Positions 26,969 to 35,809 are shown, numbered from the stretch's first letter. The stretch: 64,000 bases of DNA from Amycolatopsis tucumanensis (GCF_021654135.1 NZ_JAKGSD010000013.1:106213-170212), one strand, 5' to 3'. Notes: a model not told the origin generated them from the letters alone. Program-made: numbers and translations.

Positions 26969-28048
26969 ATGCACGCGTTCGCGGTCACCGGAGAAGGCTC
27001 CGACGTCACCGACGTGGAAGTGCCGACTCCGGAGCCAGGCGGCCACGAGGTTCTCCTCAGGGTCGAACGGTCCGGCGTCTGCCACACCGACACGCACCTG
27101 CGTCAGGGCTTCTACGACCTCGGCGGTCGCGGCAGCCTCCGGCTGGCGGACCGCGGCATGACGTATCCGCTGGTGATGGGGCACGAGGTGGTCGGCACAG
27201 TGGTGCGCATCGGCGACCAGGTGACCGGGCACCGCCCGGGCGACATGCGCCTGGTGTACCCGTGGATCGGGTGCGGCGAGTGCACCGAGTGCGGGCACGG
27301 ACGGGACAACCACTGCGCGGCAGGCCGGAACCTCGGTATCGCCCGGCATGGCGGCTACGCCGAGTACATCCTGGTGCCCGACGAGAAGTACCTGGTCGGG
27401 ATCGAGGGGCTCGATCCGGGCTGGGCTGCCACGCTGGCGTGTTCCGGCCTGACGGCCTTCAGCGCCGTCCACAAAGTACTCCCGCTGCCCCCGGACGAGC
27501 CGGTGGTCGTGATCGGCGCGGGCGGCGTCGGGCTCACCGCTATCGCGACCCTGAAAGCCCTGGGCCACGCGGCCATCTGCGCAGTCGACCTGTCGGCGGC
27601 GAACCTGGCGGTCGCGGCGGACATGGGCGCCACCGCCACCGTGGTGGCCACTCACGGCGCCACGAGCAAGGACATCCTCAGGGCGTGCGGTGGCCCCGTG
27701 GCGGCGGCGATCGACTTCGTCAACAACGGGGCCACCGCCACCGCGGCCTTCGACGCCCTCCGCAAGAACGGGCAGCTCGTCCAGGTAGGACTGTTCGGCG
27801 GCGAGCTGACCGTGCCCACCGCGCTGATGGCCCTGAAGATGATCACGATTCGCGGCAGTTTCGTCGGCACCCCGGCCGAGCTGTCCGCGCTCGTGGACCT
27901 GGCCCGGCGCGGCGCGCTGCCGCACATCCCCGTCATCGACGCTCCCCTCACGGCCGACTCCGTGCGCGAGGCCCTGGACAGGCTGGCGAACGGCGGCGTG
28001 GGCGGCCGGATCGTGCTCCGCGCGGCGGGTTTGCCGCGTGGATCCTGA
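26969..28048 (+). CDS. Zinc-dependent NAD(P) alcohol dehydrogenase
   Basis: 359 residues, MDR family with zinc. Catalytic-zinc Cys and proton-relay region SGVCHTDTHL, the GHEVVGTVVRIGD block, a structural-zinc Cys cluster (CGECTECGHGRDNHC) and the Rossmann motif VVIGAGGVGLTAI. ATG at 26969 follows GAGGTGGAAG; an ATG at 26954 is possible. It should interconvert an alcohol with its ketone or aldehyde, feeding the BVMO or ALDH steps. Confidence 0.92.
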   Translation: MHAFAVTGEGSDVTDVEVPTPEPGGHEVLLRVERSGVCHTDTHLRQGFYDLGGRGSLRLADRGMTYPLVMGHEVVGTVVRIGDQVTGHRPGDMRLVYPWIGCGECTECGHGRDNHCAAGRNLGIARHGGYAEYILVPDEKYLVGIEGLDPGWAATLACSGLTAFSAVHKVLPLPPDEPVVVIGAGGVGLTAIATLKALGHAAICAVDLSAANLAVAADMGATATVVATHGATSKDILRACGGPVAAAIDFVNNGATATAAFDALRKNGQLVQVGLFGGELTVPTALMALKMITIRGSFVGTPAELSALVDLARRGALPHIPVIDAPLTADSVREALDRLANGGVGGRIVLRAAGLPRGS

Positions 28049-28115
28049 AGCGCGCTCCACCCGAGGCCACCGGTGGTCGGCTACGATGGTCGGTTTCCGG
28101 CTGGGGAGGTGCGTC

Positions 28116-28475
28116 ATGGCGGTGCTCGACGACGTTCGCGCGCTCGGCACGGAACTCGAGCGCTCGTATCCGGTCTACGTGCGCGGCAGGCTGAAGTTCC
28201 GGGTCGGGCAGATCGTCTACGTCGCGTTCTCCGCCGACGAGACGGTGATGGAGTTCGCGTTCCCGAAGGAGGAACGCGCCGCGCTCGTCGCGGGCGAGCC
28301 GGAGAAGTTCCGGCCCCCCGCGCAGTCGGACATGCGGTTCAACTGGGTCCACGCCGTGCTCGCCGCGCTGGAACCGGCCGAGGCCCGCGAGTTCGTCGTG
28401 GACGCGTGGCGCATGGTGGTGCCGCAGAAGGTCTCCCGCGCCTACGACCTCGCCCATCCCGGCGGTCCGGGCTGA
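28116..28475 (+). CDS. MmcQ/YjbR-family protein
   Basis: 119 residues with the MmcQ/YjbR pattern: KFRVGQIVYVAFSADETV, then PKEERAALVAGEPEKF, SDMRFNWVHAVLAAL, and a C-terminal AWRMVVPQKVSRAYD. The fold is a double-wing CyaY-like domain; biological role unknown. ATG at 28116 after GGGAGG. It overlaps the tail of the antisense CoA-ligase remnant. Confidence 0.82.
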   Translation: MAVLDDVRALGTELERSYPVYVRGRLKFRVGQIVYVAFSADETVMEFAFPKEERAALVAGEPEKFRPPAQSDMRFNWVHAVLAALEPAEAREFVVDAWRMVVPQKVSRAYDLAHPGGPG

Positions 28476-28908
28476 GTCCCCGAAGGCACCTCTTGCATTG
28501 CCGGCCTGCGCCGCAGGACCGCTCGCAGGATCTTGCCGGACGCGGATTTCGGGATGCTGCCGAGGAATTCCACGCGCCGCACCTTCTTGTGCGGTGACAC
28601 CCGCGCCGCGACGTAGCTCATGACCTCCGCGGCGTCCAGCCGGGCGCCGGGGCGGCGGACCACGAACGCCTTCGGGATCTCCTCCCCCTCCTCGTCCGGC
28701 ACGGCGACCACCGCGGCACCTGGTAGCCCTTGTACTTGATCAGCTCCTTCACCCGGTCGACGATGGTGAACACGCCGTCCGCGGTCACGGTCGCGATGTC
28801 GCCGGTGTGCAACCAGCCGTCGGCGTCGAGGGTGGCCGCCGTCGCCGCCGGGTTGCGCGGGCGCTGGGAGCCTTGCTTATCGAGCTGGGCGAACTGGTGC
28901 AGCGCCAC
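28442..28908 (-). pseudogene. Truncated acyl-CoA/4-coumarate-CoA-type ligase
   Basis: Two frames each give part of the C-terminal adenylation domain. 28908-28720 reads [20 protein letters not shown], then [15 protein letters not shown]. 28711-28442 reads [17 protein letters not shown], then PHKKVRRVEFLGSIPKSASG and the catalytic-Lys region GKILRAVLRR. About 15 residues normally between KGYQVP and VAVPD are missing, and the large N-terminal domain is absent. It cannot be functional. Confidence 0.85.
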
Positions 28909-28967
28909 GCCGGCCTCGGAAACCCTGCCGCCGACGCTGGTGACGATCTCCCGCCGCCGTGCCCCCA

Positions 28968-29270
28968 GTGGCTGCCCTCATCACGCTCGCAGTCGGTCTC
29001 CCCGTGAGCTACCTCGTGCTACTGGCCCGACAGGCAGCCCGATGGCTCGCCGTCCGCCGGGCGTTCGGCCGGCGTCTGCGTCAGCTCCGGCGGGCGCGGC
29101 GGTGGTCAACGCGCGAGGTTGCCAGCAGGCTGTGTTGGTCTTGGCTTGATCTGGTGTTGATCGAGCACGGACTCACCGAACCTGACCTGGTGCGCCTCGC
29201 CGCCGTCCTCGACGTTGACCTCCGCGAACTCATGCGCGGCCTCCGCGCCTCACGATCTCCTGAGGAGTAG
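28968..29270 (+). CDS. Small membrane-helix plus XRE-like HTH protein
   Basis: About 100 residues. A hydrophobic N-terminus ([18 protein letters not shown]) is followed by [20 protein letters not shown] and [19 protein letters not shown], which looks like a Cro/CI HTH. GTG start at 28968 (or 28959). A short ORF begins 4 nt downstream after GAGGAG (29275-29445, starting MTSTALPLHVTTDHTLRAKL) and then loses similarity to anything recognisable. This resembles a fragment of an integrative-element or plasmid region. Confidence 0.45.
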   Translation: MAALITLAVGLPVSYLVLLARQAARWLAVRRAFGRRLRQLRRARRWSTREVASRLCWSWLDLVLIEHGLTEPDLVRLAAVLDVDLRELMRGLRASRSPEE

Positions 29271-29274
29271 CCCA

Positions 29275-29445
29275 ATGACTTCGACCGCCCTGCCGTTGCA
29301 CGTCACCACCGACCACACCCTGCGCGCGAAGCTCCGACACCTGCGGGATGACCTGCACGTTTTGCCGCAACGAGGGCACGCCGGGCATCTTCGAAGCTGG
29401 CGTCCGGTAGCACGGGCGCGGGCAGGAACCGGGCCCCGTTGGTGA
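29275..29445 (+). CDS. Short hypothetical ORF, probably truncated
   Basis: 56 residues. The first half (TSTALPLHVTTDHTLRAKLR) looks coding and has a good ribosome site (GAGGAG, spacing 8). The second half is Arg-rich, as in a non-coding frame, so the gene was probably cut at about residue 30. Function unknown. Confidence 0.3.
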   Translation: MTSTALPLHVTTDHTLRAKLRHLRDDLHVLPQRGHAGHLRSWRPVARARAGTGPRW

Positions 29446-29949
29446 CGGTGTAGATGGCCACGCGCCCCGTCCGGCCTGCTCCCACAAAGTCGCCGGCCAC
29501 CCGCCCGAGGTTGTCGGGCGACCACTCTGACCGCACTCCGCGAGGCGCTCGACCGGTGTGCCGAAGCGGGGCTCGATCGAGGTCTGAGGCTGACTCAGCC
29601 GTCGAGGTCGTTCGGATTGCCAGCCTGCTCGGATACACCGAAGACCGGTTGATGAGCGAGAACACCATCAAGGCGTATGCGCGGTGTGGGATCGAGCTCG
29701 CTGGGCTCGACGACCTTCGCTTTTAGCTCGGTGAGACCAATAGCTCGCTGTAGCGATTACAGGACGGACCTTGCCGCCACAGTCGGATACCGAAAGAATC
29801 CTACCGGACGCGGAAGGTGCCCGTATCGCTGGCTGCCGCTGAGAATCCCGAGGTGTTGCATCGTGTACGCCCCTCAGACCTGTACGCCGATCCGGTGTTT
29901 GCGTCGAACACGCTGACCTAGTCTTCCCAACGATGCTAGCGTCGGAACA
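29446..29949. other. Scar and composition boundary
   Basis: 504 bases without a supported gene. The left part stays GC-rich with fragments in shifting frames. From about 29730 the G+C content drops visibly and remains low until about 31650, suggesting imported DNA. Confidence 0.45.
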
Positions 29950-30513
29950 ATGGACAACCAGTTTTTCCCAGGGCGTGGGCGTACCGAGAGCGTAGGTGCG
30001 GCGCCTACAGGAAGGCCGGGAGAATGGAGTGGGCCACCACGTGGCGCAACCGCTCTTCGGGTTCGTCCGGTAAACCTCATCGTGGGACAGTCAGATCGAG
30101 CGGTCGTGAGGCTGACATCGGTGTCGGAGTACGATCAGGGCGTTGCACTTGAGTTCGAAGTCGTCACAAGAACCGGGGGCGATACTTCGCCCGGTGAACT
30201 GCTTCGGTCAGCAATGTCGGAGGAATCAACGAATACAGGTGTTCCTGACGGCGTCTTACGCTTCGGTGTAGATCTGGGCGAGGGACGTATCGCTACCACG
30301 CTGGATTACCCGTTAGTTCCTTCGGTCCCGCCAGAACAGCCTTACCTAGGAACAGTCGGTGGACCAGGATTCAAAATCGACGGCGACGAAATGCGGTCGC
30401 AGCAATTGCTCTGGCTCTGGCCTGCTCCAGGTTCGGTAAAATTAGATGTCGTCGTCGAGTGGCCAGTCTTCGATATTCCTGTGACCCGGACCTCTTTGGA
30501 AGTCGACAACTAA
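29950..30513 (+). CDS. Hypothetical protein in low-GC patch
   Basis: 187 residues, family unrecognised. The body reads as beta-rich (NLIVGQSDRAVVRLTSVS, GVALEFEVVT, LLWLWPAPGSVKLDVVVEWP) with no membrane segment. Codons use more A/T in third positions than the neighbours, consistent with transfer. Start at the ATG at 29950 with weak GTCGGA upstream; the first 40 residues are Gly/Arg-rich and the true start may be later. Confidence 0.55.
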   Translation: MDNQFFPGRGRTESVGAAPTGRPGEWSGPPRGATALRVRPVNLIVGQSDRAVVRLTSVSEYDQGVALEFEVVTRTGGDTSPGELLRSAMSEESTNTGVPDGVLRFGVDLGEGRIATTLDYPLVPSVPPEQPYLGTVGGPGFKIDGDEMRSQQLLWLWPAPGSVKLDVVVEWPVFDIPVTRTSLEVDN

Positions 30514-30570
30514 CACCTTGACTGTTGGGCGACCAGCGGTTTCTTGCGGAAGACCCGTGGCCGCCTTGAA

Positions 30571-31125
30571 CTACCAAGCCGCCACATGCGTCTGCCCGGT
30601 TTCGGAAACCACTGCCGTGGGGCGGGCTGAGTTGGTTGACCAGACGTCGTACTGCGTGAAGTCGTCCTCGATCGCGACGTTACCGTCGTCCTGGACACTC
30701 AAGTGGCAGCCGTCGGTACCGCACCACACCGATGTGTTGCCGGCCCAGACTGCTTGACCGGCGTTGGTGTAGACGACGAGGTTGCCGTCACGTTGAAACG
30801 TCACGTACTCACCTGCGGCGCTCTGCCCTGCGGTCCACACGTGGTTACCGTCAACCCATACTTCGAAAAGGCCGCGTAGAAGCTGGAGCACCGTTCGTCC
30901 GTCCGGCGACGCTACCGACTGATTGCTATTCATCCGCCAGCCACCGTTGAGGACGGTCGACGCAAGAATGGTGGCGTCACCAGCAGGAGCAACGGTGGCA
31001 GGAGTCGAGTCAGCCGACGCGGGGACGGTCGTGCCGACAAGCGAAGCAGCGAGTCCTCCGAGAAAGACTGCTCCTGCGACAACCGCGCTCCACCATCTCA
31101 TGCCGTCGCGCTTTCCGTGAGACAT
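30571..31125 (-). CDS. Secreted bulb-type (B_lectin) mannose-binding-like protein
   Basis: 184 residues. Signal peptide MRWWSAVVAGAVFLGGLAAS, then a B_lectin beta-prism domain with the sugar-binding pattern QRDGNLVVYTNAGQAVWAGN and a further VQDDGNVAIEDD repeat, plus a Cys pair (WCGTDGC) able to form a disulfide. ATG at 31125 after GAGGA. Bacterial B_lectin proteins of this kind are often secreted and act on mannose polymers or as bacteriocin-like lectins. Low-GC codon use marks it as part of the imported patch. Confidence 0.82.
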   Translation of the reverse strand: MSHGKRDGMRWWSAVVAGAVFLGGLAASLVGTTVPASADSTPATVAPAGDATILASTVLNGGWRMNSNQSVASPDGRTVLQLLRGLFEVWVDGNHVWTAGQSAAGEYVTFQRDGNLVVYTNAGQAVWAGNTSVWCGTDGCHLSVQDDGNVAIEDDFTQYDVWSTNSARPTAVVSETGQTHVAAW

Positions 31126-31674
31126 ATCAATTCCTCGTGGCGTGAGATGATTATTTCGCTTGCCGCATGGAGCTCACGTGCCAAAGGCGACATGGCTGAC
31201 TAATACGAATCGGCGCGCACGATAACGCAGCCAGGCTGTCGTTTATGTTTCCCCAGTCCCCGAGTAGCCTCACCCCAGCGGCAATGACAAGAACTTTTGT
31301 ACAACTCGTCAGCGGCGTCAATACTCCACGAGGCTGACGTGTCTGAGGTGAGTTTCGGATACTGCGTGGCGAGGCGTTCCGGCAGGCCAACACCTATCTT
31401 GAGTATTAACCTTCGGGTGGCGCTTGCCTACCCCCGTTGATCATGAACTCAGCCCTTTGGTCGATCATCCCTTCTTGCGACAGTTGGAAGATCGGTCAAG
31501 GGCCGCGGTGATGTCGGTGTCGACGCAGTGTTGTGCACTGATGGGCCGGTGCGCTCGATCGCGGAGTTGTCCCTGGCAGGCGAGCATCACCGTGTCGGGC
31601 CTGGTGCCTTGCCGGTGACCGGCGGCACCGGGCATCCTGGGTGCGCGGCAACGGGGCGGCGGAGGTGAGGCGGG
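31126..31674. other. Intergenic interval at the end of the low-GC patch
   Basis: 549 bases with no convincing ORF or RNA gene. It holds the lectin promoter at the left and returns to high GC before the IclR start. No flanking repeat or attachment site was found. Confidence 0.4.
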
Positions 31675-32412
31675 ATGGCTGCTGGACCGACACTGATCGG
31701 CTCCGTACAGCGGGCACTGCACCTGCTCGACGCGGTCGGCGCGAGCGAACGGCCGGTCACGGCCAAGGCGCTGGCCCGCGGTGTCGGCCTCCCCCTGCCG
31801 ACGACCTACCACCTGCTGCGCACCCTGCTGCACGAGGGTTATCTCCGCAAACTCGATGACGGCTACGTGCTCGGCGAGCAGGTCGGCGCGCTGCGCAAGC
31901 ACAACTCGCTGCACGCGTTGCTGCCCAAGATCCGGCCGGTGCTGCGCGCGCTGCGGGACGAGGTCCGTGGCGCGGCCTACCTGTCGCTGTACTCCGGCGG
32001 CGAGATCAAGCTGATCGACATCGTCGACGCTCCCGAGCTGCCCGCGGTGGACCTGTGGGTGGGTGTGCAGGAGGCGGCGCACGCCACCGCGTTCGGCAAG
32101 TGCATCCTGTCGTGCCTGGACCCCGAGGCGCGGCGCGACCACCTCTCGCGGTACCGGCTCGCCGACCTCACCCCGCACACCATCACCGACACGCGAGTGC
32201 TGGAGCAGCGGCTGGCCGAGGGCGGCGGGGTCTTCAACGACCGCGAGGAGTACCTGCTGGGCACGGCCTGCCTGGCCACCCCGGTGCGCGCGCCCGGGGT
32301 GGTCGGTGCGGTGGCGATCTCGCTGCCGGCGCGCCGGCTGCCGGCGGTGGAGCCGGTGTCCCTGGAGCGGGCGTCGCGGCGGGTGTCCCGCGCCTTCGCG
32401 CTGCTGTCCTGA
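31675..32412 (+). CDS. IclR-family transcriptional regulator
   Basis: 245 residues. N-terminal winged HTH (LIGSVQRALHLLDAVGASER, TTYHLLRTLLHEGYL) and a C-terminal effector domain (AAYLSLYSGGEIKLIDIV, AHATAFGKCILSCLD). ATG at 31675 after an AG-rich ribosome site. It lies 98 nt upstream of and parallel to the E1 alpha gene, and probably governs that operon in response to a small acid. Confidence 0.9.
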   Translation: MAAGPTLIGSVQRALHLLDAVGASERPVTAKALARGVGLPLPTTYHLLRTLLHEGYLRKLDDGYVLGEQVGALRKHNSLHALLPKIRPVLRALRDEVRGAAYLSLYSGGEIKLIDIVDAPELPAVDLWVGVQEAAHATAFGKCILSCLDPEARRDHLSRYRLADLTPHTITDTRVLEQRLAEGGGVFNDREEYLLGTACLATPVRAPGVVGAVAISLPARRLPAVEPVSLERASRRVSRAFALLS

Positions 32413-32510
32413 TCTGCGGAAACCGGCGTTTATCACCATCTGAAATCCGCACCGTTGTCCGCGGCCCGCGCCCGCCGCGACAGTGACTCCCACACCGATT
32501 GGGAGGTCAC

Positions 32511-33491
32511 ATGGAACCGGAGGACAGGCTGGGCCTGTACCGCATGATGGTCCTGATCCGCACCTACGAGGAGACGATCCTCCGCGAGTACCACGCGGAC
32601 AAGAAACCCGTGTTCGACATCGGCGCCGGGCTCATCCCGGGCGAGATGCACCTCTCCGCCGGGCAGGAACCGGTCGCCGCCGGGGTGTGCGCGCACCTGA
32701 GCGCCGACGACGCCGTCACCGCCACCCACCGGCCCCACCACTTCGCCATCGCGCACGGGGTGGACCTGGAGAAGATGACGGCCGAGATCTTCGGCCGGGT
32801 GGACGGTCTCGGCCGGGGCCGTGGCGGGCACATGCACCTGTTCGACCCCGCGACGCACTTCTCGTGCTCGGGCATCATCGCCGAGGGTTATCCGCCCGCG
32901 GTGGGGCAGGCGCTGGCGTTCCAGCGGCGCGGCACCGACCGGGTCGCGGTCGCCGTCACCGGTGAGGGCGCGGCGAACCAGGGCGCGTTCCACGAAGCGC
33001 TCAACCTGGCGGCGCTGTGGAAGCTGCCGGTGGTGTTCGTGGTGGAGGACAACGACTGGGGCATCTCGGTCCCGCGCAGCGCTTCGACGTGCGTGACGTC
33101 GAACGCCGTGCGGGCCGCCGGCTACGGCATTCCCGGTCACCGGGTCGAGGACAACTCGGTGGAGGCGGTGCACGAAGTCGCGGGCGAAGCGGTGGCGAGG
33201 GCGCGCGCCGGCGACGGGCCGAGCCTGATCGAGGTGCACACGCTGCGGCTGTGGGGGCACTTCGAGGGCGACGCGCAGGGCTACCGGTCCGATCTGGAGG
33301 GTGTGCCGGGCCGCGATCCGCTGCCCACCTACGAGAAGGAGCTGCTCGCCGCGGGCATGCTGGACGACGCCGCGGTGTCGTCGATCGCCGCGCAGGCCCG
33401 TGACCGCGTCGAGGCTGCGGTCGCGTTCGCCAAGCGCAGCCCCGAGCCCGACCCGGACACCGCGCTGGACTTCGTGTTCGCGCAGGCCTGA
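32511..33491 (+). CDS. Thiamine-diphosphate dehydrogenase E1 alpha subunit (PdhA/AcoA-type)
   Basis: 326 residues. ThDP/Mg motif GEGAANQGAFHEALNLAALW through DNDWGIS, and RPHHFAIAHGVDL. Similar to the alpha subunit of acetoin or 2-oxoacid dehydrogenases. ATG at 32511 after GGGAGG. First enzyme gene of the operon with E1 beta (24-nt gap) and a lipoyl protein. No dedicated E2 acyltransferase or E3 follows, so the acyl acceptor is unclear. Confidence 0.9.
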   Translation: MEPEDRLGLYRMMVLIRTYEETILREYHADKKPVFDIGAGLIPGEMHLSAGQEPVAAGVCAHLSADDAVTATHRPHHFAIAHGVDLEKMTAEIFGRVDGLGRGRGGHMHLFDPATHFSCSGIIAEGYPPAVGQALAFQRRGTDRVAVAVTGEGAANQGAFHEALNLAALWKLPVVFVVEDNDWGISVPRSASTCVTSNAVRAAGYGIPGHRVEDNSVEAVHEVAGEAVARARAGDGPSLIEVHTLRLWGHFEGDAQGYRSDLEGVPGRDPLPTYEKELLAAGMLDDAAVSSIAAQARDRVEAAVAFAKRSPEPDPDTALDFVFAQA

Positions 33492-33515
33492 TCCCACCAC
33501 CGACGAGGAGAAGCA

Positions 33516-34562
33516 ATGACGCTCACGGATGCCTCGGCATCGTCCTCCGCACCCGCACACCGCAAGCTCAGCACCGCCAAGGCCATGGTCGAGGCCATCG
33601 CGCAGGAGATGGAGCGCGACGAGGACGTCTTCGTGCTCGGCGAGGACGTCGGCGCCTACGGCGGCATCTTCAGCTCCACCACCGGCCTGCTCGACAAGTT
33701 CGGGCCGCGGCGCGTGATGGACACGCCCATTTCGGAGACCGCGTTCATCGGCGCGGCCATCGGCGCCGCGGTGGAGGGCATGCGGCCGGTCGTGGAGCTG
33801 ATGTTCGTCGACTTCTTCGGCGTGTGCATGGACCAGATCTACAACCACATGGCGAAGATCCACTTCGAGTCGGGCGGCAACGTCACCGTGCCGATGGTGC
33901 TGACCGCCGCGGTGGGCGGCGGGTATTCGGACGGCGCGCAGCACTCGCAGTGCCTGTGGGGCACCTTCGCGCACCTGCCCGGGATGAAGGTGGTCGCGCC
34001 CAGCAACCCGGCCGACGCCAAGGGCCTGATGACCGCCGCGATCCGTGACGACAACCCGGTGGTGTACCTGTTCCACAAGGGCGTGATGGGCCTGCCGTGG
34101 ATGGCCAAGAACCGCCGGTCGATCGGGCCGGTGCCCGAGGGCGACCACGTGGTGCCGATCGGGAAGGCGAACGTCGTGCGGCCGGGCAGCGACGTCACGA
34201 TCGTGACGCTGTCCTTGTCGGTGCACCACGCGCTGGACGTGGCCGAGGAGCTCGCGCCGCAGGGGATCGACTGCGAGGTCGTGGACCTGCGCAGCGTGGT
34301 GCCGCTGGACACCGACACGGTCCTGGAGTCGGTGGGCCGCACCGGCAGGCTGCTCGTCGTCGACGAGGACTACCTGTCGTTCGGGCTGTCCGGGGAGGTC
34401 ATCGCCCGCGTCGCCGAGCGCGACCCGGGTCTGCTGCGCGCTCCGGCCGCCCGGGTGGCGGTGCCCGATGTCCCGATCCCGTACGCCCGCCCGCTGGAGT
34501 ACGCCGTGCTGTCGACGCCGGACCGGATCCGCCGGGCTGTTCTCGGCCTGGTGAGCGCATGA
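33516..34562 (+). CDS. Thiamine-diphosphate dehydrogenase E1 beta subunit (PdhB/AcoB-type)
   Basis: 348 residues: FVLGEDVGAYGGIF, RVMDTPISETAFIGAAIGAA, a central MKVVAPSNPADAKGLM, and a C-terminal transketolase-type domain (VVDLRSVVPLDTDTVLESV). ATG at 33516. Its stop overlaps the lipoyl-protein start by ATGA. Forms the heterotetramer with the alpha subunit; substrate (acetoin, branched-chain or other 2-oxoacid) undecided. Confidence 0.92.
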   Translation: MTLTDASASSSAPAHRKLSTAKAMVEAIAQEMERDEDVFVLGEDVGAYGGIFSSTTGLLDKFGPRRVMDTPISETAFIGAAIGAAVEGMRPVVELMFVDFFGVCMDQIYNHMAKIHFESGGNVTVPMVLTAAVGGGYSDGAQHSQCLWGTFAHLPGMKVVAPSNPADAKGLMTAAIRDDNPVVYLFHKGVMGLPWMAKNRRSIGPVPEGDHVVPIGKANVVRPGSDVTIVTLSLSVHHALDVAEELAPQGIDCEVVDLRSVVPLDTDTVLESVGRTGRLLVVDEDYLSFGLSGEVIARVAERDPGLLRAPAARVAVPDVPIPYARPLEYAVLSTPDRIRRAVLGLVSA

Positions 34563-34792
34563 CCGATATCGCCTTCCCCCACATCTCCGACAACGAGCCC
34601 GACGCCGAGGGCGTGCTCGCGACGTGGTTCGCCGCCGACGGCGATCAGGTCGGCGAGGGCGACCTGATCGCGGAGGTCGCGGTCGACAAGGTGGACGTGG
34701 AGGTGCCCGCCCCGGCCGCGGGTGTGCTGCGACTGCTCGTCGAGGAGGGGGAGGTGGTCAAGCAGGGCGCGGTGATCGCGCGGATCGAGTAG
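34559..34792 (+). CDS. Stand-alone lipoyl carrier domain protein
   Basis: 77 residues, exactly one lipoyl domain: ISDNEPDAEGVLATWF, GDLIAEVAVDKVDVEVPAPA (lipoylated Lys in DKV), GVLRLLVEEGEVV. There is no peripheral-subunit-binding or acyltransferase domain. Translationally coupled to E1 beta through ATGA. It could accept the acyl or aldehyde unit from E1 and hand it to an E2/E3 encoded elsewhere, or serve an unusual E1 reaction. A hairpin follows directly. Confidence 0.88.
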   Translation: MTDIAFPHISDNEPDAEGVLATWFAADGDQVGEGDLIAEVAVDKVDVEVPAPAAGVLRLLVEEGEVVKQGAVIARIE

Positions 34793-34799
34793 GAGCCAC

Positions 34800-34836
34800 G
34801 CTGCCGCCGGCCCCATGCCCCGGGGCCGGCGGCAGC
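34800..34836 (+). terminator. Hairpin terminator of the E1 operon
   Basis: A 15-bp perfect stem GCTGCCGCCGGCCCC (34800-34814) and GGGGCCGGCGGCAGC (34822-34836) with a 7-nt loop, 7 nt after the lipoyl gene. It also serves the convergent gene ending at 34872. No T-run. Confidence 0.85.
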
Positions 34837-34871
34837 CCCCATCGGCTCGCAGGGATGCCGGTTCAGCAGGG

Positions 34872-35561
34872 TCAGTAGGTGAAGACGGTGACCCAGTCCG
34901 CCGACGAGACGACATAACCCAGCTTGGCCATCAGGAAGTGGACCACCGGCAGCGCGTGCGCCGCCCCGTAGACCACTGCCACGTCGATGCGTTCGTCGTG
35001 GCGCCGCTCGTAGATGTCCTGGAGAGCGCGCACCAGCCGCACCTCGCGCTCGTCGGAGACCAGCCGGTCCAGTCCCGAATCGGGATCCCAGCGGTCGATG
35101 GCGACGTCGTCGTCGAGCTTCAGATGACCGGCCAGGACCTCGCGCGATCCGAACATCCGGAGGTAACCCGCCACCAGCGGGGCCCCGACGGTGGCGATCG
35201 CGCGTTCGGTGAACGGAACCTTGCGCCATCCGTCGTCGAACTCGCTGCCGGTCAGATCCGCCCACACGACCGGGACGCCGACGTCCACCACGCTTTTCGA
35301 CTGCTCGACGAGGCCGAGCTTGCGGTGCCCACCCGCGCGCCGGTAGGTCCTGGTGAGCTTGCGCGCGCCGGCCGAGGCGCCGATGATGCCCTCGGCGACG
35401 ATCAGGTCGTGGCCCCGCAGCCGGCGGGAAACCTCGTCGTAGAAGGACTGCTCGCCAAGGTGGGCCATCGGGTAGATCGTGAACCGCAGCGGGGTCTGAC
35501 GGCGGCTGACGCGCAGCACCGCGGACCGCACGCCCATCAACCCGGCGTCGATGATTTCCAC
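34872..35561 (-). CDS. TraB/PrgY-like hypothetical protein
   Basis: About 229 residues from the GTG at 35561 (start uncertain; the frame is open further upstream). Features: PMAHLGEQSFYDEVSRRL, HDLIVAEGIIGASAG, and a C-terminal VAVVYGAAHALPVVHFLM. The AAH motif near the C-terminus and the PxAHxG motif recall the TraB/PrgY/TIKI-like erythromycin-esterase-related fold, in which conserved His/Glu bind metal. No signal peptide or clear membrane span. Function unknown. Confidence 0.6.
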   Translation of the reverse strand: MEIIDAGLMGVRSAVLRVSRRQTPLRFTIYPMAHLGEQSFYDEVSRRLRGHDLIVAEGIIGASAGARKLTRTYRRAGGHRKLGLVEQSKSVVDVGVPVVWADLTGSEFDDGWRKVPFTERAIATVGAPLVAGYLRMFGSREVLAGHLKLDDDVAIDRWDPDSGLDRLVSDEREVRLVRALQDIYERRHDERIDVAVVYGAAHALPVVHFLMAKLGYVVSSADWVTVFTY

Positions 35562-35744
35562 ATCAGCGGACGATACCCACCACGGCGGGACAAGTCCGGC
35601 GAAAAGGCGAACCTGTCTTCCCCGGGCTTTGGGACGAGTCGGGTAGACGGGCTGCTCATGGAGTGCGAGCAGGGTCCGTGCGCACCGTTGTCCAGACCTA
35701 CCACTCCGGCAGCGCACTGTGGCCCGCACCACAGAGGCGTTGCA

Positions 35745-35781
35745 GTTCGTACTGCGAACTAATATGGTTCGTACTACGAAC
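35745..35781 (+). promoter_or_regulatory. Tandem palindromic operators upstream of the NDH-2-like gene
   Basis: Two copies: GTTCGTACTGCGAAC (35745-35759) and the perfect palindrome GTTCGTACTACGAAC (35767-35781), 22 bp centre to centre, about two helical turns. They end 28 nt before the gene's ATG, over the expected promoter. No candidate regulator is adjacent. Confidence 0.82.
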
Positions 35782-35809
35782 TGAAAGACCTGCTAAGGAG
35801 TGTGAGATC

